Part shown: positions 7,385 to 14,258 of the stretch, one piece after another
How positions within the stretch are numbered: the stretch's first letter is position 1
Layout of the letters: each line of letters starts with the position of its first letter
Assembly: GCA_036939355.1 (NCBI GenBank)
Contig: JALLAP010001086.1
Span: 1 to 14,258 of the forward strand
Length of the DNA stretch: 14,258 nt
Direction of reading: 5' to 3'
From: Thalassiosira profunda
Taxonomy: Eukaryota; Bacillariophyta; Thalassiosirophyceae; Thalassiosirales; Thalassiosiraceae
Position numbers and translations under genes: made by a program
The notes under the pieces: model-generated
Told to the model about the DNA's origin: nothing
Seen by the model: only the letters and a program-made list of their open reading frames with translations
Databases searched by the model: none

Positions 7385-8587
7385 ATGGACAAATGGTCGA
7401 AGAAGAAAGCGACGGAGACATGTGGGGGCCTTGGAATGTCGAAGTATATTGACTCGAACGAGGCCAGGCGATTGGGAAGGCTGAAGAATATTCGGTCGTC
7501 GCTCGGCAGTAAGCTGTCGCACACCGGCTGGCAGAAGGACCAGATTGAGAAGAGGAGGAAGGAGCAGCTTCGGCAGCGGAAGAGGGAAGCCAAGAAGAAA
7601 CAGCTCGGAGAGGGGGTTCGCGTCGAAACCAAGGCCAGCAAGGCGGACGCGGTGTCCAAATCTGGCCTGAAACTCAAAGCCGCAACCGGCGGGACCAGCG
7701 ACGCTGTTCAGGAGAGGAGGGCGAAAGGGCTGGAAGCACAAACCAAGCTGGAGGCCGATCTCCGGATGCGTCGGCGCGGGGACGGGAGGGACAACAGTCG
7801 AAAGCCAGCCACCTCGAAACTGCCGTTGCTTGGCGATCGATCGAACGCGCCAAACAAGCCGGCCTTGGCAAAGAGAAACCCCGTCCCAAAGCAGACGCAG
7901 AGGCACGTGGCAACGCAGAGATTTCGCCCCAACGAGGGCAAGGAAAACAGCAGCGATGATTCGACCAAGATGGAGCTGGTGGCTGCCGAGGATACCAATG
8001 GGCGTGCTCTGCCGAAGAAACACTCCGGCGCCAAGAGCAAGCCAAAGCAGCATTTCACCATGTCCATCGACTCGTTGCGCAAGGAGCACGCCGACGCGAT
8101 CAAGATGCTGGAGGAGCTCGACCAGCGCGAGGGCCACCGGCGGCGCTCGCTCGATTCGGACAGCTCCGGCAATTCGTCGTACGATTCGGGTGCCGCCAGC
8201 TTTGGGAGCCAGCCCAATTACAAGGCCAGCAACACGCTCGACGACGACTTCGTCAAGGACTGCAGCGCGAGGGACGGCGACGACACGGGCGAGGCGGGCC
8301 ACGCGGTGTCAGAGTCCTTCCTTAACATGAGTCACTTGAGCATTAGTCTGCGGGACGACTTTGACGGCGGCGGCCGCGAAGCCAGCCTCACGCCGACGAA
8401 GAAGGATCGATCTTTCAGCCTGAGCGAGGGCACCCTCACTCCCACCCACACCCCCACTCGGAACCGTTCCTTCACGCCATCGTGCGCGAGCATCGAAGAC
8501 GGAGACTTCTTTGGCGGGGACGCAGACGTCGAGTCCGGCACTTCGGAAGAGAACGACGACGGCGGCTACTCCAGCGGAACTTTTTGA
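7385..8587 (+). CDS. Unrecognised basic, disordered protein with KEN box and Cdk-type sites
   Basis: A 400-residue protein with no domain I recognise. Residues 1-135 are strongly basic with a predicted helical stretch (QIEKRRKEQLRQRKREAKKK, about 54-73). A KEN box sits at 186-188 (NEGKENSS), a motif that in known cell-cycle proteins recruits the APC/C ligase. A short helix follows (SLRKEHADAIKMLEELDQRE, about 230-249). The Ser/Thr-rich C-terminal half has RRRSLD (252-257) and Pro-directed sites TPTKK (336) and TPTRN (356), both fitting the full Cdk consensus S/T-P-x-K/R, plus TP at 352 and 364. The tail is acidic. The ATG at 7385 is chosen because upstream in-frame residues are hydrophobic and encoded in an AT-rich probable leader; Met18 is an alternative. 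The stop lies 33 nt from the facing TrpRS stop. A mitotic or cytoskeletal role is inference only. Confidence 0.75.
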   Translation: MDKWSKKKATETCGGLGMSKYIDSNEARRLGRLKNIRSSLGSKLSHTGWQKDQIEKRRKEQLRQRKREAKKKQLGEGVRVETKASKADAVSKSGLKLKAATGGTSDAVQERRAKGLEAQTKLEADLRMRRRGDGRDNSRKPATSKLPLLGDRSNAPNKPALAKRNPVPKQTQRHVATQRFRPNEGKENSSDDSTKMELVAAEDTNGRALPKKHSGAKSKPKQHFTMSIDSLRKEHADAIKMLEELDQREGHRRRSLDSDSSGNSSYDSGAASFGSQPNYKASNTLDDDFVKDCSARDGDDTGEAGHAVSESFLNMSHLSISLRDDFDGGGREASLTPTKKDRSFSLSEGTLTPTHTPTRNRSFTPSCASIEDGDFFGGDADVESGTSEENDDGGYSSGTF

Positions 8588-8620
8588 TGCCTCATTGGCC
8601 TATTCGTTAAGTTAATCGCC

Positions 8621-9940
8621 CTAAAACGGAACAGAGAACCCCATCGCCACCTTGGCCGCCTTGAGCGTCCGCTGCGCGATCGCGTCCGCGGCCTCCGCCC
8701 CCTCCTTCAGCACCCCCCGCAAGTACTCCTCGTCCGCCCGTACCTCCGCATACCGCGTCTGGATCGGCTCCAAGTGCGCCACGACCGCCTCGGCGAGGAC
8801 CGGCTTGAAATCCCCCCACTTCATCTCCCCCACCTCCGCCAGTATGTCCTCTCGCGTCCGCCCCGGCTGGACCGCCGCGTAAATGTTCAGCAGGTTCGTC
8901 GCCTCCGGCCGGCCGGGGTTGTCCCACTCGATGCCCGGGAGGGAATCGGTCTTGCACCGCTTGATTTTATCGCGAATCACCTCGGGCGGATCGAGGACGT
9001 TGATCCGCGATCCGTCCGCGGGGTCCGACTTGGACATTTTGTTCGTCCCGTCCGTCAGGCTCATGACGCGGGCCCCGCCCGCCTTCACGATCATCGCCTC
9101 CGGCTCCGTGAAGACGGGGTAGCTGGGGATGCCCGCCTTTTTGCACCGCTTCTTGTACGGACCCCCCTTGCAATACTCGCCGTTGAACCGCCTCACAATG
9201 TCCCGGGACAGTTCGAGGTGCTGCCGCTGGTCCTCCCCCACCGGCACCCGGTCGGCCTGGTACAGCAAAATGTCCGCGGCCATGAGGACGGGGTACGTGA
9301 ACAATCCCACCCCCACCGACTCCGTCCCGGCCTTCTTGGCCTTGTCCTTGAATTGGATCATCCGCTCGAGCCAATTCATGGGCGTGGCGCAGCTCAACAA
9401 CCAGGCGAGCTCGGCGTGCGCCGAGACGTGGGATTGCACGAACACTTTGGATTTAGCAGGGTCGATCCCGGCGGCAATGTACAGCGCCGCGGACGCCAAC
9501 GTGCTCTCCTCCAATTCCCCCGGATCCTGCGGCACCGTGATCGCGTGCAAATCGACGACGCAGAACAAATTCTCGTTCACCACCTCCACATTGGGATCGT
9601 CCTCGAATTTGTCGCCGTCCAACGTCTCCGCCCCGGCGAATTCGCCCGTGTCCTGAAATTCCACCCACTGCTTGATCGCGCCCAAATAATTTCCGAGGTG
9701 GAGGGAGCCCGTGGGCTGGACGCCGCTGAGGATGCGGCGGGTGCGGACTTTCTTTTTTGTCGGGGCGGACTCGCCGTTGGCGGTTGGGTCGGCCGTTTGG
9801 GCTTCCGCAACGTCGGCGAAGAGGCGGGTCGATGCGCCGGATTGCCGGGCCATCGAGGACAATATCGTGGGCGCGAAGGAGAGGCACGGCCGCGAGCACA
9901 GCCCCGCCATTATTGTGACTGCAATTGAGGAGAGCTTCAT
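8621..9940 (-). CDS. trpS: Tryptophanyl-tRNA synthetase, bacterial type, plastid-targeted
   Basis: Charges tRNA-Trp with tryptophan using ATP, a class I aminoacyl-tRNA synthetase. It is 439 residues in one exon, against roughly 330-350 for bacterial enzymes. The excess is an N-terminal presequence plus an acidic insert. Residues 1-20 form a signal peptide, and SFAP at 21-24 is the heterokont plastid-import motif, followed by a Ser/Arg-bearing transit region. The catalytic core begins near 69 (RRILSGVQPTGSLHLGN), with the HIGH-class motif HLGN at 81-84. DLHAIT (about 130), QSHVSAHAELAWLLSC (about 169) and LFTYPVLMAADILLYQADRVPVGEDQRQH (about 213-241, given as positions and key ends) match the family. 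KMSKS is intact at 301-305. The insert at about 98-123 is rich in Asp and Glu. Nothing catalytic seems missing. It probably serves plastid translation and perhaps also mitochondria, as single organellar enzymes often do. Confidence 0.93.
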   Translation of the reverse strand: MKLSSIAVTIMAGLCSRPCLSFAPTILSSMARQSGASTRLFADVAEAQTADPTANGESAPTKKKVRTRRILSGVQPTGSLHLGNYLGAIKQWVEFQDTGEFAGAETLDGDKFEDDPNVEVVNENLFCVVDLHAITVPQDPGELEESTLASAALYIAAGIDPAKSKVFVQSHVSAHAELAWLLSCATPMNWLERMIQFKDKAKKAGTESVGVGLFTYPVLMAADILLYQADRVPVGEDQRQHLELSRDIVRRFNGEYCKGGPYKKRCKKAGIPSYPVFTEPEAMIVKAGGARVMSLTDGTNKMSKSDPADGSRINVLDPPEVIRDKIKRCKTDSLPGIEWDNPGRPEATNLLNIYAAVQPGRTREDILAEVGEMKWGDFKPVLAEAVVAHLEPIQTRYAEVRADEEYLRGVLKEGAEAADAIAQRTLKAAKVAMGFSVPF

Positions 9941-10741
9941 TTGGTTCCACCTCTAACTCTGTGACGATTGTCGAATGTCGAATGTATCTCTGAGGCACTG
10001 CTTCAGACTTCTTCCCCTTGAATCCCTTGCCGGACGATTGTCGATTGTTTCTCCACTGTGACACCAAATTGCACAACCGAGAAGTATGCAGCGCGATCGA
10101 TGTGTGCAGAAGAAGCAATCATTTGCATCAGATATTGATATTGCCAGCTTCGCAACAGCAGACAATTCGAGCATCATTCTCCTCACCTTCCGGGCTATTG
10201 GTTGATCGCGTTCGACTGTCCGCCGGAGAGGAGAAGGGTACGGCAGCAATGTGTGAGATCGCACCATAATTTTGTCGGCAAACGCCGCTCGAACAGGTCG
10301 CCGAATCCAAACTGGCACAGACATTTCCCGCTGAGGCCGCCAAAGGGATAGATTTGCATACCATAGGCACGCGCCGCAGCAGCCTCGGCCACGTCGCCCT
10401 TCGCGACCGCACTTCGTCGCAATTTGACTGAGACCGTATCCAGATCAATGAAAGCAAATCCGACCCGCAGCGAGCGCCCCCGAGACGGGCGGCCCACCGC
10501 CGCCGCCGGCGCCATTCGAGCTACCCACCGCCGCCGTCGGCTCACCTTCGTATTGCGGCCCCTCCGCTCCGGTGGCGGCGCTGGGTGCGGAGGAATGAGA
10601 GAGAGAGAGGAAAGCTGGCGGCTGTGACGCGGTGAAGCCGGACAAAAACCACGAGCTTCCACGTGTAGATACATAAAAGCAAGGCCAACCAGCCGCCGAG
10701 CAGCGCGCAGCAGAGAAGCGACGACGCCCTCATAATCCCCG
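9941..10741. promoter_or_regulatory. Divergent intergenic region, TrpRS (left) and acidic secreted protein (right)
   Basis: Two genes start at the edges of this 801-bp stretch and are read outward, so it must supply both promoters. The 12-mer GACGATTGTCGA occurs at 9963-9974 and 10033-10044, both close upstream of the TrpRS start, with CGA/TCG symmetry that could suit a dimeric factor; this is inference. About 10490-10580 is rich in CCG/CGC triplets. No gene, RNA or definite core promoter element was identified. Confidence 0.4.
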
Positions 10742-12700
10742 ATGAGGCCGGGCGCCCTCCGCTTGGCGGCGTGCTGCCTCGCCGCCGCGGCGAGGGCCCA
10801 GCGGCCCGAGGCCGACCCACTGAGGGACGGGGTGTACCTCCGCAGTGCCCGGTTGCCCGTGGCGGCTGATGGATCATCCGGTGCAGATGAAAGTGGTGCT
10901 GATGGCGCTGGTGCTGCTGCTGCGGCTGGTGGCGGTGGCGATGGCAGCAGAAAAGGCAGCGCCGAAGGGGGCGCGAGATACGCCGAGCAATTGATCATGT
11001 ACGACTTTCGCCCCCTATTGCCCCCGTACACCCGAGAAAGGCTGGCGGAGGCGCTGTTGCTGCCCCCGAAGGCCGCGGCGGGGCGGCAAGAGGACGAGAT
11101 AATAGAAAAGGAGAAGGAAGAGGAAGATGACGGGGAGCGGGATGCGACAGAGAGTGATGCAGCGGCCGAGGTTGCCGTGGAGAAAAAAGTGCATGAGGCG
11201 GAGGCAGATGGAATTGCAGAAGGGATGTCTGCCGAGGAGGAGAGTGCGGCAGAGTCGTCGACCGAAGAAAAAGACCCTCATGCTGCCGATGGAGATGCAG
11301 ACTCTTCTGAGGTGTTACACAAACAAAATGCCAACGATACAGTTGGCGAAGCAGAAGAGAAGGAGGGGCCAATGATAGAGGAGGATGCTCCAGCAATTGC
11401 AAACGACGAGTCGGGGGGGGAGAACGTTGAGGCACCTGCCGATGACGCTCCATCGGAAGAAGCTTCCAATGAAGACACGACAACCATTGTCGAGAGAAGA
11501 GACGAGGAAGGAGCGGAGTCTCCGGGAAGCGAGGTAGAGAAACCCACCGGCGATTCTGGGGATGGGGACGATGCCGCCGCGAACTTGTCCGGGGGCGAGA
11601 AATTGGTAGAGCCTGACTTTGATGACGCCGTGGAGCAAAGAGAAGGCGAGGCGAGCTCCCCGGAACAAGAAGGGGTGGACGCGGAAAGAAAAGAAGAAGC
11701 TGGGGCCACTCTTGCCTCGGGAACGGACGCGCCAGAATCGCCAGCAGAACCGAGCATCGAAACGAATGGAGAGAGGGAGCCCGAAACACCGGACACGGTG
11801 ACCGAACGCATGGAGGACGCGCCTCTTGGCAGCGGCGAGGCAGCCGATTCAGCAATTCCAGAGGCAAGAGAGTCAGACGAAGGCACAATTGGGGAAGAAC
11901 AAGAGAAGGAGGGAGAATCGTATCAGAGCGAAATCTCAGACGCTGCAGAGACCGCTGCCCCTATCCCGCCGGAGGAAAAGATCGCAGTCCACTACGACGA
12001 CGAAAGCACCCTATCATCCTCCGCCAACAGCAACGCCAATGCCAACAAGGACGCCAACCGCCAATTCGTCGACGGCCTCGACGAGCTCGACAAGCTCTTC
12101 GAATCGGTCGACGTCCCCGACGAGCTCGACGTCGGCGCCGACGGCTCGTCGCTGCAGGACGTCCTCGTCGGGCAGGGGTTGAAGATCGCGTGGAAGCGCG
12201 CCCGGGCGTGGGGACGGGCGGTGCGGGGGCGGTTCGATCAGGTGGCGGGCGGGTTGAAAAGAGCGCTGCCGTTGGGGATCTTGGACGGGGCGCGGGGCGA
12301 GGAGAGTGAGGATGGGTCTTTGGAGTCGCTGCTGAGTTTGAACACGCTGAGGGAAGAGGCGGCGTCTACGAAAGAGGAGGGGACAGGGGCAACGAAGTCG
12401 GACAACGGGAAGGAGGAGAAGAAGAAAAGACAGTTTCCATTGATCAAGAGGAAGGACGTGCAGCGGATATGGAAGTTCGCGCGGAGGAAGTGGCAGCAGG
12501 CCAAGCACATACTGGATGACCTCTTCGGCCTCTTCGACGACGACGAGGATGAGGAGTTCAGCTTCGGCGATATGAAGTTGGATAATATTCAGCTGGGGAA
12601 GGGCCGGGGCGACGCGCCCAATTTCGGCTCGGACGTGGACGACTCCTTCCTTCAGAAACGAATCGAGGAGATGATGAAGCAGGGGCAGCAAGCACAATAG
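10742..12700 (+). CDS. Highly acidic secretory-pathway protein, function unknown
   Basis: 652 residues in one exon. The start MRPGALRLAACCLAAAARA|QRPEAD is a plausible signal peptide with cleavage after residue 19. No FAP motif follows, so secretion or an ER/Golgi/vacuole location is likelier than the plastid. A Gly/Ala run occurs at about 55-70, then YAEQLIMYDFRPLLPPY (about 80-96), the most protein-like conserved-looking part of the N-terminus. Residues about 115-430 are dominated by Glu, Asp, Ser and Ala. The C-terminal third is ordered-looking, with two basic Trp-rich segments, IAWKRARAWGRAVRGRFDQV (about 481-500) and IWKFARRKWQQAKHILDD (about 576-593), the second running into an acidic DDDEDEEF stretch. 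There is no C-terminal KDEL-type signal and no second membrane segment. Acidic secreted proteins occur in diatom silica matrices, but that link is speculative. Confidence 0.7.
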   Translation: MRPGALRLAACCLAAAARAQRPEADPLRDGVYLRSARLPVAADGSSGADESGADGAGAAAAAGGGGDGSRKGSAEGGARYAEQLIMYDFRPLLPPYTRERLAEALLLPPKAAAGRQEDEIIEKEKEEEDDGERDATESDAAAEVAVEKKVHEAEADGIAEGMSAEEESAAESSTEEKDPHAADGDADSSEVLHKQNANDTVGEAEEKEGPMIEEDAPAIANDESGGENVEAPADDAPSEEASNEDTTTIVERRDEEGAESPGSEVEKPTGDSGDGDDAAANLSGGEKLVEPDFDDAVEQREGEASSPEQEGVDAERKEEAGATLASGTDAPESPAEPSIETNGEREPETPDTVTERMEDAPLGSGEAADSAIPEARESDEGTIGEEQEKEGESYQSEISDAAETAAPIPPEEKIAVHYDDESTLSSSANSNANANKDANRQFVDGLDELDKLFESVDVPDELDVGADGSSLQDVLVGQGLKIAWKRARAWGRAVRGRFDQVAGGLKRALPLGILDGARGEESEDGSLESLLSLNTLREEAASTKEEGTGATKSDNGKEEKKKRQFPLIKRKDVQRIWKFARRKWQQAKHILDDLFGLFDDDEDEEFSFGDMKLDNIQLGKGRGDAPNFGSDVDDSFLQKRIEEMMKQGQQAQ

Positions 12701-12803
12701 CCGAAAACCTCGATTTACCGTGACCCCTCGGCCTCTAAACATAGCTAACTCTCTGCACGCTCCAGCGGCAACCTCCATCATCCTGGGAACGATGGACAGA
12801 GAA

Positions 12804-14258
12804 TCATTTCTTGCCCGCCTTGCCTTTGAACGATAGCGTCCGGAGCCAACCTTTCTTCCTTCCTTCGGACTTGGGAGGCGCTTCCGCAATCTCTTTCGCC
12901 TTCCCGGATGCAGATTTTGCATTACGCTCGTCCATCTTCGACGGCTCGGCTTCCTTCGCGACTGCGGCCGTGGCCTGCTCCTGCTTCTCCTCGATGGCCA
13001 CTTTTTGCTCCTGCTCATCCTTTTCGATCTTCGATGTTTCCTTCGAGGCGCGGTTGATTTGGTTCGGCTTCGACTTGGAACGGTTGGCAGTTGGCACCGT
13101 CGCCTCTCCTTCTGTCGCCGCGGCCAAGGACACCGAGTCTGCCCCGCCTCGTCGACGCTGCTCGCAAGACTCGCACAGACACCGGAAACGCAGTGAATGA
13201 CCTCCTTTCGCAGCGGCGGGGCATTTTTTCTCTGTTCCCGATCCTTTTTGGGAGAGCTGCTCCATCTTCCGCTGCAATGCTTCCCGTTCGCTCCGTTCGC
13301 TCTGGACGTCCGCCCGCAGTTCCGCTACCAACTTGCGCATGTCTTCGAGTTCCCTCGCGTCCGCCTTCACGTCCGTCGCGCCCCGCTTGCTCCGCAATTC
13401 CGCCACCAGCTTGCGCATCTCTGCCAGCTGGGATTGCTCCTTTGCCGCCTGCTGCGTCAGCGCCGCGACCTGCTTCCGGAGGTGCCGGTTCGTCGCCGTC
13501 TCGTCCTGCAACTTGGCCAGCGCCACCTCGCTCCGCTTTTCCAGGGCGTCCTGCCGGTCCGCCTTGCGTTCCAAGGCCTTCGACGAGAGCTTCTCGAGGT
13601 GCAGCACCTCCNTCCAGGGCGTCCTGCCGGTCCGCCTTGCGTTCCAAGGCCTTCGACGAGAGCTTCTCGAGGTGCAGCACCTCCTCCATCAGCTGATCGT
13701 TCTCCCGGGCCTTGCGTTGCAGGCGGGCCTTGGCCCGCCGGGCCTCTCCGTCCAGCGCGGTCTTCTTGGATTGCAGTTTGGCCAGCTTTGCGTTCAGCTC
13801 CGACCTGCGGTGCGTGGGCGTGTGTCGTGAGTGCACGACACGGGTGGCACTGCAAATGAGGTCTCAACACCTTGGGCTTACCGGGTCTGCTCAAGCCGGG
13901 CGATCCGCTGCTTCAACTCCTTGTTCTGCCGGCACTCGTCCTCGAGGGTGGCCGCGACTTCCTGCTCCGATGCCCCCTGGGTCAACCCCTCGACTTCGAG
14001 CCGCAGGATCTGCTCCCGTCCCTCCGTCAGCTTGGCCTCCATCCTGGTACAAACCGCAAACAACAAATGAAAATCAGCGACCCACAAGTGTGCACAAGCA
14101 GCAGCAACAAACAAAATCTCTCACCTCTCCAACTCCTCCATCTGGTCGCCAATCGTCCGCTCCCGTACCCGCAGCTCCTCCCGCGACGCGCGGCAGAGGT
14201 GCTCGTCCAATTCCACCTCCGTCTCCTCCTCCCCGTTCGGCCCCTCCGCCGTGACCCG
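12804..14258 (-). CDS. Coiled-coil protein, 5'-partial, last exon broken by an assembly duplication
   Basis: Read leftward: exon beyond 14258-14125, exon 14043-13882, exon 13804-12804. It is open at the right edge, so the N-terminus is missing. Splice junctions keep frame (LERMEAKLTEG and LEQTRSELNAKL). The third exon contains a 72-bp sequence twice, separated by one N. With the 73 extra bases discounted, the frame is continuous and about 407 residues are visible. The first two thirds are heptad-rich, Leu/Glu/Lys/Arg coiled coil. The nonapeptide MRKLVAELR occurs twice, 26 residues apart. Then comes a short cysteine cluster (CLCESCEQRRR) and a Lys/Glu/Ala-rich tail ending FKGKAGKK. No motor or enzymatic domain is visible; the function is unknown and could be structural or cytoskeletal. 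The stop TGA (12806-12804) lies 103 nt from the facing stop at 12700. Confidence 0.75.
13540..13684. repeat. 72-bp perfect duplication around a single N (scaffolding artefact)
   Basis: Bases 13540-13611 are repeated exactly at 13613-13684, with one N at 13612. The 73-bp offset shifts the reading frame of the coiled-coil gene, and discounting one copy plus the N restores an uninterrupted coiled coil. This is the pattern left when two contigs with overlapping ends are joined with a minimal gap instead of being merged. Confidence 0.9.
13805..13881 (-). other. Intron in the coiled-coil gene (77 nt)
   Basis: On the minus strand, donor GTAAGC at 13881 and acceptor CACCGCAG ending at 13805. Splicing joins CG to G to make Arg and continues the heptads (ARLEQTRSELNAKLAKLQ). 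Confidence 0.85.
14044..14124 (-). other. Intron in the coiled-coil gene (81 nt)
   Basis: On the minus strand, donor GTGAGA at 14124 and acceptor TGTACCAG ending at 14044. Splicing joins AG to G to make Arg and gives DQMEELERMEAKLTEG, continuous coiled coil. The upstream exon stays open for 44 codons to the window edge. Confidence 0.8.

Noticed and set aside
8774..9928. 384-codon plus-strand frame opposite the TrpRS gene
   Set aside because: Mirror of a conserved synthetase with intact motifs; the translation is Arg/Leu/His-rich with no family resemblance.
10195..11031. 278-codon minus-strand open frame
   Set aside because: It overlaps the signal-peptide gene on the other strand, is low-complexity and shows no domain or splice support.
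11278..11888. Ser- and Pro-rich minus-strand open frames
   Set aside because: They are antisense translations of the Glu/Asp-rich region of the acidic protein.
1..14258. tRNA, rRNA, CRISPR array or viral/transposon genes
   Set aside because: Read for cloverleaf arms, regularly spaced repeats and transposase or polymerase motifs by eye; none convincing. A tRNAscan and profile search would be decisive.

Overview
This window looks like nuclear DNA of a heterokont (stramenopile) alga with a secondary plastid, most likely a diatom. Three things support this. The genes have short spliceosomal introns of 72-81 nt with GT..AG ends and no bacterial operon layout. A bacterial-type tryptophanyl-tRNA synthetase carries an N-terminal signal peptide with the FAP motif typical of diatom plastid presequences. 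A lumenal protein carries a signal peptide (GFAVP), then a twin-arginine lumen signal. The species cannot be read from the sequence; a Thalassiosira-like centric diatom is only a guess.

Layout, left to right. Positions 1-91 (minus) hold the start of a gene that runs off the left edge; its signal-peptide exon is almost identical to that of the next gene. About 1528-2124 (minus) is a thylakoid-lumen protein resembling the small helical PSII extrinsic proteins (Psb31/PsbQ-like), with an apparent frame break at each end. Between them is a two-copy 177-bp-period direct repeat (793-1122). From 3068 to 7220 (plus) is a four-exon gene for a DCAF8/WDTC1-like WD40 protein with a C-terminal TPR domain, possibly with an extra exon at 2518-2864. 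7385-8587 (plus) encodes an unrecognised basic, disordered protein with a KEN box and Cdk-type sites. It converges, with only 33 nt between stop codons, on the plastid TrpRS gene (8621-9940, minus). An 801-bp divergent spacer follows, then 10742-12700 (plus), a very acidic protein with a signal peptide. It converges on a three-exon coiled-coil gene (12804 to beyond 14258, minus), whose last exon is broken by a 72-bp duplication around a single N, almost certainly an assembly join.

The genes do not form a pathway. Two plastid-related functions (lumen protein and plastid TrpRS) sit among a ubiquitin-ligase adaptor, two low-complexity proteins and a coiled-coil protein, as expected in a compact algal genome. 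No mobile element, tRNA, rRNA or CRISPR array was found. Nothing here convincingly forms a new multi-gene system. The most notable items are the tandem lumen-protein paralogs, the WD40-TPR domain order, the KEN/Cdk-motif protein and the acidic secreted protein with two basic Trp-rich segments.
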